The translations under genes and the position numbers were made by a program. A stretch of 64,000 nt of DNA from CAJBLF01 sp041675025 (GTDB taxonomy: Bacteria; Patescibacteriota; Gracilibacteria; Absconditabacterales; Absconditicoccaceae). Position 1 is the stretch's first letter; the number at the start of each line of letters is the position of its first letter. The stretch covers positions 124,001 through 188,000 of the forward strand of contig JBAYUS010000001.1 of the NCBI GenBank assembly GCA_041675025.1, read 5' to 3'. The notes under the pieces were generated by a model, which saw only the letters and a list, made by a program, of their open reading frames with translations, was not told the origin of the DNA and ran no database searches. Shown here piece after piece: positions 1 through 11,368 of this stretch.

Positions 1-1396
1 GATCTGTAATATCAATAGGTCTTGCATATTTATCTCTGAGATATTTTATTTGATATCCTTCTGGTAAAACATCTTTATCTTTAACAATACTTGCATCCAA
101 TATATCAAATGGATCCATAGCTATACCATCTTTGAAAATTTCGAATGTAAGATTTGCTCATTTTGAAATAAATCATGCACCTCTTGTTCCAGGTTCTCAT
201 CAACTATATCCTATGAGTTGACCTCTTCTTACAACATCACCTGGCTTGATGACTGTTGTATTAAGATATTGATATATTGTTACATATCCATCTGTGTGAA
301 CTATCATTGCTCGATTGATTCCTATTTCATCATTGTCTGCTACAAAATATACAATACCGTTACGGGCTGCATATACTGGTGTTTTTTGTGTTGCCTTTAT
401 TTGTATTCCTATATGTGGAACTCCATATTCTTTTTGAAAGCTCACATCACCGAAATACGTCTGAATTTGTTCGATAGGGTAGAGTGGCCATGCTAATGGA
501 TATGCTTGGTTATCGTCTTCTATTTCGTTGAGTAATGGTAGTTTCTTTTCCATATCGAAATCTACTTTATATACTCATTTTTTTATATCTTTTACCAATT
601 CTATTGTTTTCTCGTAGACCCCTTTTGTACTTTCAAAAAAGTTGTTGATACTCAATTGTCTTTGTGTTGTATCATCTTGATAGAGTTTCATAAATTGAAG
701 AAGATAATTTTTTTTCTGTTGTAATTTTTCTATTTCAATTTGATATTCTTCTATACTTGCTTTTGCTTTTGTTTTTAGATCATTAAGTTTTTTGATTGTT
801 TCTAGTTGTGTTTTTTCATTTTCTTGAAAATTACTCATTAAATCATTGAGTTGAATCATCATTGATTGTACCATATTGTCATTGGCAAGTGTTACGGGAA
901 TATTATCAGAATTTACAAATAATTTGATTTCATCAATAACATTAGTTTCTTCATTATAGAGTTTATTGTCTAACTTATAAATGAAATTAGAGAAGTCTTC
1001 TATGTATTGTTTAGTATCTACCATACCTGATCTTGATGACTGAATATCCTTATATGTAAGGAGCATAAGTCTTTTGTATGTAGTGATTTTCTCTAATTGT
1101 TCACTAATAATATCTGTTGTTTGATTAATTGTTTGGATTACATTAACAATTTCTTTTCTTGTTGCTCTATATTTATCAGAGATAGCATTATCTGTTCCTC
1201 TTTCTTTTTCATCCAAAGAATAGAGTTGTTTTACAACATCATCAAGATTTCTTTTGAGACTTTGCATATTGTCTGTAGCACTTTGTACATCAAAATCAGT
1301 CACTTCGACAGTGCTAATATTTAATCATTGTGCTGTACATAAACTTACTCCTAATATAGCAACAGCAAGTAATGTAAGTCAAAGTTTGTTTCTCAT
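1..1396 (-). CDS. Secreted coiled-coil protein with degenerate LytM/M23 domain (EnvC-like), partial
   Basis: The gene runs off the left edge, so its C-terminus is missing. The chosen start (ATG at 1394-1396) gives a basic N-terminus followed by a hydrophobic segment (MRNKLGLTLLAVAILG), a signal peptide; the first conventional ORF start at 1303 would lose it. About 230 residues of charged, Gln/Glu/Lys-rich sequence predicted to be coiled coil follow, then an M23-type beta domain. M23 metallopeptidases bind zinc through H-x3-D and H-x-H. Here the first motif reads HIGIQ (Asp replaced by Gln) and the second reads NLTFEI where HLHFEI is expected, so most zinc ligands are lost. Coiled coil plus inactive LytM domain is the architecture of EnvC-type amidase activators; this role is inferred. 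In-frame TGA codons at 575, 200, 197, 173 and 158 are glycines. Confidence 0.8.
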
Positions 1397-1536
1397 TGGT
1401 AATATATGAATGATATAAATCATATATAGTATATCCTGAAATGCTATAATAACCAAAAAAACACGCCTAATACGTGTTATTATACTTGACAAATTTACTG
1501 AAATATATGCTTTATTAACCGTTTTTCTTCTTTTTA

Positions 1537-2709
1537 TTATTTTGGGATATTAGGAGCATCAAATTTTCTGATAAAAAATGGCATTAATAGTAGAATTATT
1601 CCAAAGAAAAAGAAACTTATTTTCATACCTATAACCTTATTGAGATAGTCTGATGCAATCATAATTATAAATATTATAATACTTGTCATGATTCCATATG
1701 CTACTGATCCATATTCTTTTCTATGATCATCACCGATATGGAAAAAATATCTTCCTTCTAATAAATTTACTGCGATTCCAAAAAATACTCCAATAAAAAA
1801 TCCAGAAATTTTTAAAGTAATATAATATTCATATTTATTTATAATATGTGGAAAATAAATAGTAGCGAGTCAAAAGATGATAGTAAATATCATGGCTACA
1901 TTTTTTTTATTTCTTAATATGTATACTGATATAATGTGTCCCAAAATTGCACCTAAAAATGATATAATTATGATTATAATTCAGCTTTTTGGTGTTCTTT
2001 GAAAGAGATCGATTCCTATTTCCAACATTTTTTGTCCTATTGCCGTAGATATTGCTCGTAAAGCACCTATAGGTAATAATAATCGAACATATTTTTTTAT
2101 TATTCCTCATATATTTGGAAGCGAATGTTTTAATATTTGTAAAAATGATTTTTTCTTAAAATGTTTATCATAATCCATCATCGTAGTCAGTAGTATTGAT
2201 GTTACTAAAAATCATACAATAATCTGAAATCAACTAACTCATCGTTTTGCAAAAATAGAAAATCATAAATAACTTCATAAGAGTACTCCTGTCAATATTG
2301 CTACATTAATCATTCCATTTATTCTTCATTCTCCTTGTTTTGATTTTTGAATTTCTGTACTTAAAAGGATAGATTTTACAATTAATCGTAGACCATATGC
2401 AAATCCTATACTACTTATCAATACAGCAAACACTCGAAAAGGATAATATCCAAATATATTTCCTATAATCAATCATCCTATCGCTATAAGTCATGCAGCA
2501 ATTGTGATATTTTTTCTATGAAAAGCATATGCTAATGCTGATCATATAAGATAAGCAATCATTCATCATAAACTTATATATCCTGTTATTCCTTCTAATG
2601 ATATGTTCATATCTTTGAGATACAATCGGAGAAAGAATTTAAGCATAGAAATAAATACGCTTCGAAGAAAGGTTATCGCTATCAAAAGAATCAGATTCTT
2701 ATGTTTCAT
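1537..2709 (-). CDS. MFS-like multi-pass membrane transporter
   Basis: This 390-residue protein is almost wholly hydrophobic, with about 11-12 predicted membrane segments, the size and organisation of a Major Facilitator Superfamily carrier. It contains more than ten in-frame TGA codons in helix-packing positions where glycine fits. A basic loop near the middle (around HFKKKSFLQILKH) fits the cytoplasmic linker between two six-helix halves. The ATG at 2707-2709 is preceded in frame by TAA at 2722-2724, which is also the stop codon of the HIT gene upstream. The two genes are therefore 12 bases apart and probably cotranscribed. The substrate cannot be told from sequence, and assignment to MFS rather than another 12-helix family rests on topology only. 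Confidence 0.6.
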
Positions 2710-2721
2710 ATTGAATATATT

Positions 2722-3171
2722 TTATAAAAAAGTCTTTTTGTATGTCTGCGTCATTTTTGCATATTCTTTATCTTCTGTCCATTGACGATTGTTTGCTTCT
2801 TTATTGCTTTGAACGTGAACTCATATGTTTGGCAAAAGATGAAAGTGAAGATGATTAATGGATTTATTGATTGATCGATCTTTTACTAGTCCATCTCTTA
2901 GTAATAGACTTACGTCTTTATATTTTGTATGAAGTTTTTTTGCTCGTATATCTACTAGTTTATTCATTTCTAGTATTTCTGCATGAGAAAGTGTTGCCAA
3001 AAGATTTACATGTCTTTTTGGGATGACCAATATATGATGTTTTGTATATGGTGCACGAGCAGGAATTACAAAAAAATACTTTCCTTCTTGTAACATATTT
3101 TCTGGTTTTTCATGACAAAAAGGACAGGTATGTATTTTTTCTAGTTTTTTAACGACTGTTATATATTTCAT
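2722..3171 (-). CDS. HIT family nucleotide hydrolase/transferase
   Basis: A histidine-triad protein of 149 residues. The active-site motif HLHFHLL is near residue 112, just before a TGA-coded glycine, and the conserved HHILVIPKRHV segment lies at about residues 45-55. An N-terminal CPFC pair is typical of zinc-binding HIT proteins. HIT enzymes hydrolyse nucleoside phosphoramidates, dinucleoside polyphosphates or adenylylated by-products. Aminoacyl-AMP clean-up is a common role, but the substrate here is not known. The standard-code ORF would end at 2821; reading TGA as glycine adds a charged 33-residue tail. It lies immediately upstream of the transporter gene and about 80 bases downstream of the SbcC-like gene, in the same direction. 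Confidence 0.9.
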
Positions 3172-3251
3172 ATTTTTATAGAGTATAAAAATGGATTGGA
3201 TGAACTTATAGAAAACAATCTTCTAACTGCAAATATAGATATATTTCTATT

Positions 3252-5747
3252 TTATTCTATTTCTATTGTTTGATCCCAAATATCCATTTGTTGAATTTGT
3301 TGACTATGGGTGATAGTATAGAATTTTATCTCTCTTTGTTTAACAAAATCTTCTAACATATTAGCTACTTTTCCTACGGTATCGGCGTCTAGATTGTTGA
3401 TGGTTTCATCTAAGAAAAGAATAGGAGAGTTTATATATGATGAGATAGCTAACATTCGTACTAGCTTCAAAATAATTCTTTGTCCTCCACTCAAACTCTT
3501 TGTATCTCTTTCTCATTTTTTGTCGATTATTTTAGCTTCAAGCTCTACTTTGTCTGATTCGTTTCTTAATTGTAGACTGATTTGATAGTCTACTATCTGT
3601 GAAAGATAACTATTTACTATATCATTCAAAACTGGTAAATGATCCTGAAGAACTAACAATAAAAGCTCTTTAGAAAATATAGTATATAAATTCCCCAAAA
3701 TAGTTTCCTGTTCTTCTAGTTTTTTTCTTTCTAATTGATGATCTTTAAATTCATTTACGAGTACATCAATATCATGATAGTATTGTTTCATAGCGAGATG
3801 GTTTTTTTCTAGATGTATTGTTGTATTACTATCCATTTTTTCTTTTTCTTGTTCTAATTTTTTTCGTTCTTGTTCTTTTTCTGCTATTATATTTACAAAA
3901 TCACTTCATTGTTTTTCTATGATTTCTTTTTGAGAAATCGCTTTTTGTACCTGTGTTTTCCATTCTTCTATTTGTTTAACTTCTTGTTCTAATTTGCTGA
4001 TTTTTTTGTCTAATTCCTTTATCTGTTTGTCTTGGTTTGTATACTCTATATAATTTTTTTCAATCGTCTTGTAATTGATATCATTTAAAAATAATTTTAT
4101 TGTTTCGATATTTTTTTCTATTTCTTTTTGTTGTTTTTCTAATTCTTCAATTTTTTTATCATCTTTTTTTACTTCTGATTTATTTAATGATTTGATTTCT
4201 GTTTGTATTTTTTTTATTGTTGCTTCAATTTGTATTTGCTGATCAATAAATCATTTTTTTTGTTGGTCTAATTGGTCGAAAGTTTTTTTGTTGATGACTT
4301 TAATAAATGGGCATGGTAACTCTATTTTCTCACAAGCAAAAGTCGCTTGCGTATCGATATTTTGTTCTAACTCTTTCAATGTTTTCAAAATATTTTTTAA
4401 CTGATTTTCTTGGTCATGTATTTTTTCTTCGAGATGTTGTTTTTGGGTTTCATTTTTTTCTGCTTCGTTTTTTGTCACTAATTGTTCGTTTTGTATCTGT
4501 AATTGAATATTTTTTATCTCTTCACTTCATTTTTTACCATCATTGATAATATTTTGTATCAAGAAATAACTATTTAGAACTGTTATATCTCATTCTTTTT
4601 GAATATCTGTTTCACTTCATTGTTTTTGGATAAAATTCCAGATATTTTTTTTTGGAATTTGATTTTCATTGTCATTTTGATGAGTAATTATCTCTCTTTT
4701 TTCTTTTTTTAAAATTTCTATCTTCTTTTCGTCGATATTTTCTATTTTTTTCTGTAGCTCTGAAATGCTTGTAGAAAGCTCCTTTTCTATTGTCTGTTGG
4801 TCTTTAAATTTCTTCTGTTCTTGAGTTATATCTTTTTGAATAGTCTCGAGTTGATGTATTAATTTATGTTCTTGTGATTTTTTATTTTTAATGTAGTTTT
4901 GAAGATTTTTTTCTCGATCAGTAGGAAAATCTTTGAGTGAAAAATCAGTTATCTGTATTTTTTCTTCTATCATTTTTCGTTCGTCAAAAAATTGCTGATA
5001 TACTTCTGTATCGATAGCATTTCCTAATAATTCTTTTGTAGTAGTAAACGTAGAAAGGTAGTTCTGAATATTGTTTTTGAGTTTTTCATCATATTTGGAA
5101 ATATCTGTTGTTGCTTTGATTTTGTATCGGATTTCTCTTTTTTTGTCTGCTAAAACCTCTTTGGCTTCATCAATCCCCATGAGATTAAATACGTTTTTCA
5201 ATATCGTCAGTCTATCAAGTGGTGTCAGTTCAAAAATATTGTCAGAATCTTGCATCAAAAAGATGGTATTCATAATAACTTCTCTCGGTGGTAGAAATGT
5301 TTGAAGATTTTGTTGGAGATCGGTCTCGTTTTTAAATGTAATCTCGTCTCGTTTGAGACCAGGCTGTTTTCTCAGTAATTCTTCTATATCAACATTGTTT
5401 TCTAACGGTTTATGTTCATTGAAATCCGGTAAATTTCACTCCAAAGTATAAAGTTTAGATTCACATGAGTCTTTAGATTTACCTTTCTTGATATTTCTTG
5501 TGATAAGGTAGATTGTGTCGTTTACCTCACATATAACTTTGATGAATCCATCCTTAGATTTAGTATTTAGAATATTTCTTGTACTGTATTTGTAGAGTCA
5601 GTAAATAGGTCCATCAAAAAATAGGAAACTTTTCCCTGATCCGATAGGCGCTTTGATAAGCATTTTTCCGGTATTAAAAAAAACGCTCAAAAGTTTATCC
5701 TGAAATGGTCCGATGTTTTTGTAAGAAATGGCTATTAAGTTGAGCAC
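3252..5747 (-). CDS. SbcC/Rad50-like SMC-type ATPase
   Basis: An 831-residue ABC-type ATPase with split head domains. Walker A (APIGSGKS) is near residue 30. The signature LSGGQ is near residue 750, followed by Walker B (ILFLDE), a D-loop and an H-loop (THSQ). Residues about 200-650 are Lys/Glu/Gln-rich and predicted to form a long antiparallel coiled coil. A hook-like point sits at its centre (about residue 465, LPCPFI) but lacks the second half of the CxxC zinc hook. The family tethers and processes DNA ends with an SbcD/Mre11 nuclease, which is not in this window. Several TGA codons are read through in one frame. The start is taken as GTG at 5745-5747 because TAA lies three codons upstream. 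At 831 residues it is shorter than typical SbcC (about 1000). Confidence 0.8.
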
Positions 5748-6155
5748 TTTCGTTTATTTTATATGTAAATGTGTATGTAAGCATATAGGAATAATAATTC
5801 TTTTCAAGATTAAACGCTCCGCTTGGGTCACTTTTTGGCATCGCCCCAAAAACTGACGAAAAAACTCTAGCCAGATGCAAACTCAACGACCCGTTGTTTC
5901 ATTATGATATACTTATTTATCTCACTTTGTTCGCACACATTCGTGTGACTCACTACAGTTCGATTATATGTATTGTTTCAAATTTGGGGAGCGTCTGGTC
6001 ATGCATCTTGCTTTTATAATATAGTATTCAATATATTTTATTTTATCTGTCAAGTGGTATGGGTCTGATATTTCTGGAATTTTTGGCTTTTCGTTCAATA
6101 TCGAGTATAATAATGATATAGTTCAGAAATTAATATTTATTATTGTTTGTTAGTT
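5748..6155. other. Intergenic region between divergent genes, holding repeat element copy 1
   Basis: About 400 bases separate the sbcC-like gene (leftward) and the sortase gene (rightward). No gene was found in it. Most is occupied by a diverged copy of the dispersed palindromic element (5812-6012). The rest is AT-rich and presumably carries both promoters, but no convincing -35/-10 pair stands out. Confidence 0.6.
5812..6012 (+). repeat. Dispersed palindromic element, copy 1 (diverged)
   Basis: This has the order seen in the other copies: a GC-richer lead (AACGCTCCGCTTGGG), an imperfect inverted repeat (CACTTTTTGG ... CCAAAAACTG), then CTCTAGCCAGATGCA, which can pair about 130 bases later with the 3' end GTCATGCATCTTGC. 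It is the most diverged copy of the five-prime module but shares its distal module with copies 5 and 6. Confidence 0.6.
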
Positions 6156-6986
6156 ATGTACTGAATACACGAACATTACATCGCTCAACCACAAAAACGC
6201 TGATTCTTCCGTGAGATGAGAACTTTCGGTATTTTTTTCGGTGCTGTTTTTGTAATTATCTTGGTATTCACTAACTTAGAGCTTTTTGCATATAGTTTCC
6301 GTTCATTATTTGAACAAGAGATTCATCCTTCAGCACCTATTAGTACATCAATCGTCTCAGAAAATAATAATATTTCTTCTATTGTAGATATTGCACAAAA
6401 AAACGACATAGAAATCCAGTGATTACTCAAAAATTATCAACAGACTACCGATGTAAATACATTGGCTCCATCTACGGAAGAAATTCTTCAATCTCATTTG
6501 ATGGACTATAATTTTTCATTCAATACTGTTCCACCCGTAGATAGAATTATTATTCCATCATTAGGACTTGATGTGCCTATTGTCACCAATGAAAATATGG
6601 CACCTACTGATTTTGCAAAAGCAGATTTTGATAAGGAACTTGAAGAATGAATTGTAAAATATCCAACAACTCCAGCTCCTGGAGAAGAAGGGAATACGTT
6701 ATTATTTGGTCATACAAGTTATGTAGTATGGAAAGATAATCCGTATGGAACAATTTTCAAAGATCTTCCAAAACTTAAAGATAATACATTAATTCAAGTA
6801 TTACGACAAGGAAAATTATATGAATATAAAGTAATGGATTTATTTATTGTAAATCCAAAACAAGTAAATGCTCAATACATGACTTATCAAAATGCTGGTG
6901 GTAGTTACATCACATTAATGTGATGTTATCCACTTGGTACAGACAATAAAAGAATTATGGTAGTAGCTAAGCTTATTACTGACTAA
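6156..6986 (+). CDS. Sortase (class D/E-like transpeptidase)
   Basis: A 276-residue membrane-anchored sortase. A short cytoplasmic N-terminus is followed by one signal-anchor helix (about residues 25-42), a spacer, and a C-terminal catalytic barrel. The catalytic residues are visible: His in LLFGHTS, Cys in TLMGCYPLG, and Arg in DNKRIMVV. The glycine just before the catalytic Cys is coded by TGA. Sortases cleave a C-terminal sorting motif and attach surface proteins to a peptidoglycan or pilin amine. I see no LPxTG-type signal in the window; the giant surface protein at 24.5-32.4 kb instead ends in a peptidoglycan-binding domain. The start at 6156 (MYGIHEHY) is preferred because it adds the cytoplasmic tail; the next ATG at 6216 begins just before the helix. 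Confidence 0.88.
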
Positions 6987-7044
6987 AAGCATTGCTATTT
7001 CATAGGAAAACTGTATATAAAGACTAATCGAGATATGCTTTTCT

Positions 7045-7070
7045 AAAGACTTTCTTCGAGGGTCTTTTTT
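7045..7070 (+). terminator. Rho-independent terminator after sortase
   Basis: AAAGAC, a ten-base loop, then GGTCTTTTTT gives a hairpin running into a T tract, about 60 bases after the sortase stop codon and before typA. Confidence 0.75.
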
Positions 7071-7093
7071 GTTTTACGCCTTAATACATACCA

Positions 7094-8905
7094 ATGAAAA
7101 TCAGAAATATCGCCATCATCGCCCATGTAGATCATGGAAAGACATCACTAGTCGATCAATTGTTGACACAGTCTGGTACGATGAAATTGGCAGAAGATCA
7201 AAATCTTATCATGGACAGCAATGACCAAGAAAGAGAAAGAGGAATTACGATCTATTCCAAAAATACTTCCGTAAATTACAAAGGAGATGTCATCAATATC
7301 ATTGATACTCCAGGACATGCTGACTTTGGAAGTGAAGTAGAGAGAGTTTTAAAAATGGTTGATAGTGTATTACTTCTTGTGGATGCATACGAATGACCTA
7401 TGCCACAAACTAAATTCGTACTCAAAAAATCTTTGGAACTTGGACTCAATCCTATCGTTGTAATCAACAAAATCGATAAAGAAACTGCTAGACCAGTCTG
7501 GGTAATCAATCAATTATTTGATTTATTTTTCGCATTGTGAGCTACTGATGTGCAAGCAGATTTTCCTATTATTTACTGTAGTGCAAAGGGTGGATACGCG
7601 TTTGACGATATGAAAGATTTCGCTGAAGCTAAAGAACATGGAGATATTTTTCCTATATTTGATTTGATAGAAAAAGCCGTACAACCTGCACCAGATTATT
7701 CTGACAAACCATTTCGTATGCAAGTTGCTAACTTAGGATATGATGATTTTATCGGAAGACTTGGTATCGGAAGAGTATATGAATGAACAGTTAATCAAGG
7801 ACAAGAAGTTGTTATTTTTGATAATGATGGAATCAAAAGAAAAGGAAAAATAACTAAAATATTTACAACACTTTGAATTTCTAAAGTAGAAACAAAAACC
7901 GCACTTTGTGGTGATATCGTTACTATTGCAGGTATTCCTAATATTTATGTGGGAGAAACAATTTGAATAGAATGATGTGAACCATTTTCGCCAATCAAGG
8001 TAGATGCACCGACATTGACTATGGATTTTCTTGTTAATGATTCTCCATTTGCTGGTAAAGAATGAAAATTGGTTACGTCAAAAAATATTCAAGAAAGACT
8101 TGCTAAAGAGTTACAAACTAATGTATGATTGGAAATAGATTTTGATAAGGGAGGTAATAGATTTGCAGTTTCTGGTAGAGGAGAACTTCACTTATCCGTA
8201 CTTATTGAATCTATGAGAAGAGAAGGATTTGAGCTTCAAGTATCTGCACCACAAGTAATTTTCAAACAAGAAAATGGTAAAAAAATGGAACCAATAGAAC
8301 ACGTAGTTGTTAATGTAGATGAAAAAATATCTGGAACTATCATAGATATGCTTGCTAAAAAGAAATGACAAATGATAAATATGTTTACGGTAAACGGAAT
8401 AGCTACATTGGAATTTGAAGTACCGACAAGAGGATTACTTTGATTTAGATCTGCATTCGTATTGGTGACTAGAGGAGAGTGAATTATGTATAGTTCATAT
8501 TCTCATTATGGAGAATATAAAGGAGAAATTCCAAAAAGAACTACAGGATCTATGATCAGTCAAGAAAACGGTAAATGTATGAAATACAGTATCTGGAAGT
8601 TACAAGAAAGAGGAAAGATATTTATCTTACCTCAAGCTGCTATTTATGAAGGTATGATTGTAGGTGAAAGTGCTAAGCCTTGAGATATGACTGTTAACCT
8701 TACAAAGAATAAACAACAGACAAATGTAAGAGAAAGTTGAAATGATGAATCAATGAGACTAGAACCTATCATTCCTTTGACCTTAGAAGATTCATTGGCA
8801 TATATCAGTACTGATGAATATGTAGAAATTACGCCAAAAAATATTAGATTAAGAAAGGTGTTTCTTACTGATTCAGACAGAAAAAAGAATGGGGTAAAAA
8901 AATAA
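7094..8905 (+). CDS. typA: Ribosome-associated translational GTPase TypA/BipA
   Basis: A 603-residue translation-factor GTPase of normal family length. G1 is AHVDHGKT (residues 10-17), G2 includes ERERGITI, G3 is DTPGHADF and G4 is NKID. They are followed by the beta-barrel domain II, EF-G-like domains III and V, and the TypA-specific C-terminal domain ending in a lysine-rich tail. The long match through GRGELHLSVLIE and the YSSYSHYGEYKG region separates it from LepA and EF-G. TypA binds the 70S ribosome and helps large-subunit assembly and growth under stress. The gene carries more than a dozen TGA glycine codons, including one directly after LLLVDAYE where the family has glycine. It is flanked by terminators and is probably transcribed alone. 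Confidence 0.95.
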
Positions 8906-8921
8906 GATTATTAAATATTTT

Positions 8922-8946
8922 GAAAAAGCCCGTGAGGGCTTTTTTA
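8922..8946 (+). terminator. Terminator after typA
   Basis: AAAAAGCCC GTGA GGGCTTTTTT forms a compact GC-based hairpin followed by Ts, 17 bases beyond the typA stop. Confidence 0.85.
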
Positions 8947-8973
8947 TATTAGTTGTAATATTACTTCAATTAT

Positions 8974-9005
8974 AAAAAAAGCTTTGGTTAAATATAACCA
9001 AAGCT
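8974..9005 (-). terminator. Terminator for the leftward membrane-protein gene
   Basis: AGCTTTGGTTA / TAACCAAAGCT with a four-base loop is an 11-bp perfect stem. On the minus strand it is followed by seven Ts, and it lies about 20 bases beyond the stop of the gene ending at 9025. Confidence 0.85.
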
Positions 9006-9024
9006 GTATAGTTTTGTGAAATTA

Positions 9025-9468
9025 TTATATAGATTCCTTCATAAATTCCAGCACAAGTCCTACCAAAAGCCCTGCAATAATTCCTATGATAAATCCCACA
9101 ATAAGTCCCCAAATAATTCCTGCAATACTTCCCACGATAAATCCTAGAATAAGTCCCATGATAAGTCCTCCCAAAATTCCTCCGAGAATTCCGACCAAAA
9201 ATCCTAGGATAAGTCCATTTTCTTTGTATGATTTTAGTTTTTTAAAAACATTTACAATCATACACACTGATACTCCAATTATTAGATAACTACTTATTGG
9301 TGCCCATATCAAATAAATATCAGAAGTCTGAGTATCTTTAGGGATTAGGTTTCTGATTATTTCAAAGTCATGGATAATATATCCTATGACTAAATCAATA
9401 CATCTCATAATTGCGAGAGTAATAATAACCGAAATTATTGATCTAACTGGAATGTCTAATATCTTCAT
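9025..9468 (-). CDS. Small glycine-zipper membrane protein, unknown function
   Basis: A 147-residue protein with no in-frame TGA. The N-terminal half has two hydrophobic segments (residues about 8-30 and 55-75). The C-terminal half (about residues 86-145) is a run of G-x3-G/G-x2-G steps such as LVGILGGILGGLIMG and GFIIGIIAGLLVG. Such glycine-zipper stretches pack helices tightly or insert and oligomerise in membranes. No family is recognised. It has its own terminator and is a single-gene unit between typA and proS. The absence of TGA despite a glycine-rich sequence contrasts with its neighbours; glycines here are mostly GGA or GGC/GGG, which may reflect repeat expansion within the gene. Confidence 0.75.
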   Translation of the reverse strand: MKILDIPVRSIISVIITLAIMRCIDLVIGYIIHDFEIIRNLIPKDTQTSDIYLIWAPISSYLIIGVSVCMIVNVFKKLKSYKENGLILGFLVGILGGILGGLIMGLILGFIVGSIAGIIWGLIVGFIIGIIAGLLVGLVLEFMKESI

Positions 9469-9572
9469 TTTTTTTGGTTTTGGTTAATATTTTGTTTTTA
9501 CAAAAAATAATATATATATTTCCTATCAAAAGTCAAATTATATGATATTTGGTAGTTATATGTTGTTGTTAT

Positions 9573-11078
9573 TTAATAACTCTTTGCAAATAAGACTCTT
9601 CTTATGCTTGGTTTACCACTAAATATACATACACCTGCTTCCTCAACTGCATCGAATGGAATACATCTTACGGTTGCAGAAGTTTCTGTTTTGATTTTGT
9701 CTGCAGTTTCTGTAGTACCATCTCGATGTGCCATAACAAATCCTTGTTCTATCTTTTCTTTGAATTCATCATATGTACTTACGGTAAATGTATGAGTTTC
9801 TCTAAACTCTTTATTTTTTTTTAATAAATTATTTTGTGCTTTATAGATATATTGATCGATATGAAGATCTACGTCTTCTATTTTTACTGATGATTTTTCT
9901 CCGAGCTCTCTCTTAAATATTTCTACCATACCACTAGCAATATCTCTTGCTCCTACAGTGATTCTAATAGGTACTCCTTTGAGTTCATATTCATTAAACT
10001 TTCGTCCCGGAGATTTGTTGGTATCTGCATCGATTTTCCATCTCAATGGTATAGTATCGTGAAAATATTTGGATTTGAAATCGAGTCTAGTAGTCTCAAA
10101 TCTGTCGATAAGTGGTTGTATGTAGTTTTGAATCAGTTTATATTCTTCTGGAGTTTTGAAAATAGGTACGATAACAACATGAATTGGTGCTAATGCTGGT
10201 GGTACAATAAGTCCTTGATCGTCAGAATGTGCCATAATAAGTCATCAAATCAATCTCGTAGATACTCCTCGAGATGTCGCATATACAAATTCTAATTCAT
10301 TTTTTGTATTAGTAAATTTTACATCAAATGCTTTGGCAAAATTTTGCCCTAAGTAATGACTCGTTCCTGCTTGTAGTGCTTTACCGTCTTGCATGATAGG
10401 CTCAAAGGTATATGTTTCTACAGCTCCAGCAAATTTTTCATGTTCTGGTTTAACTCCCAATACTGGATCTATAGCCATAAAATGGGTTGCGAAATCATTG
10501 TAGACATCAAGCATTTTTTTTGCTTCCGCATCTGCTTCTTCTGCACTTGCATGAGCGGTATGTCATTCTTGTCGAAGGAATTCTGATGTTCTAAGAAACA
10601 TTCTTGTTCTCATTTCCCATCTCATAACATTTGCTCGTTGGTTGATAAGAAGTGGTAAATCACGATATGAATGAATCCAATTTTTATAACTATTCCAAAT
10701 GATGGTTTCAGAAGTAGGTCTAATAATAAGTTCTTCTTCAAGTTTAGCTTCAGGATCTACGATGACTCCTTTTCCGTTAGGATCATTCTTGAGTCTATAA
10801 TGTGTTACAATAGCACATTCCTTAGCAAATCATTCTACATGAGCAGCTTCTTTACTAAAAAAAGATTTTGGAATAAGTATTGGGAAATATGCATTTACAT
10901 GTCCTGTATTTTTAAACATCTTATCTAAGATATCTTTAATATTTTCTCGAATAGCAAATCCATATGGTTTGATAACCATACATCATCTTACTACAGAGCT
11001 TTCTGCTAATCATGCTTCTTGAACAATCTCATTATACCATTGACTATAATCTGTTGCTCTTGTTGTTAGTTTTGCCAT
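9573..11078 (-). CDS. proS: Prolyl-tRNA synthetase, ProS type 3 (eukaryote/archaeal-like)
   Basis: A 501-residue class II aminoacyl-tRNA synthetase that charges tRNA-Pro. Motif 2 is visible as MRWEMRTRMFLRTSEF LRQEGHTAH (about residues 150-175), followed by a TSHYLGQNFA segment and motif 3 in a region with TGA glycines around TRLIGGLIMAHSDDQG. The anticodon-binding domain follows (APIHVVIVPIF onward). The C-terminus ends in KSY, with a CIFSGKPS zinc-site remnant characteristic of the shorter type 3 enzyme, which lacks the INS editing domain of bacterial type 1 ProRS. The start is ATG at 11076-11078 (MAKLTTRATDYSQWYNE), matching the family N-terminus. TGA codons at 10245 and nearby are glycine. 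Confidence 0.93.
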
Positions 11079-11160
11079 TATTCTTTTTAATATGATAAAT
11101 ATCATATATTTTTTTATTGAAAAGTAATATGTTATCAAGGCGATTGGTCTTGATTTTTTT

Positions 11161-11330
11161 CTATCGCCTCGCCGGCTGGGCCTTACTTTTTTCCTACCAG
11201 GTGTCCTCCGACTACGCGGAGGACAAGCAAAAAGTAAGCAAAAAACCCCTCGTCGATTGTCCCTTCATCTTTATTATATTTCGATACTCATTGTGTTGTT
11301 TATTTCATTCAGCGATATTACAATCGACCC
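11161..11330 (+). repeat. Dispersed palindromic element, copy 2, with a nested palindrome
   Basis: The conserved lead CTATCGCCTCGCCGGCTGGG is followed by CCTTACTTTTTT ... AAAAAGTAAG. The loop of that stem contains a second perfect hairpin, GTCCTCCG-actacg-CGGAGGAC, absent from the other copies. The distal module is GTCGATTGT, which pairs with ACAATCGAC about 65 bases later. Confidence 0.8.
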
Positions 11331-11341
11331 TTAAAAAATAA

Positions 11342-11368
11342 AAAAAACTCTACATTTCTGTAGAGTTT
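11342..11368 (-). terminator. Terminator for the gene ending at 11389 (possibly bidirectional)
   Basis: AAAACTCTACA TTTC TGTAGAGTTTT is a long perfect stem with A/T runs on both sides. On the minus strand it lies 20 bases after the stop of the small membrane protein gene. Confidence 0.85.

Noticed and set aside
11117..11341. A 74-codon plus-strand ORF across repeat copy 2
   Set aside because: It is wholly within a palindromic repeat and the flanking A/T tract, with no conservation in the other copies' frames.
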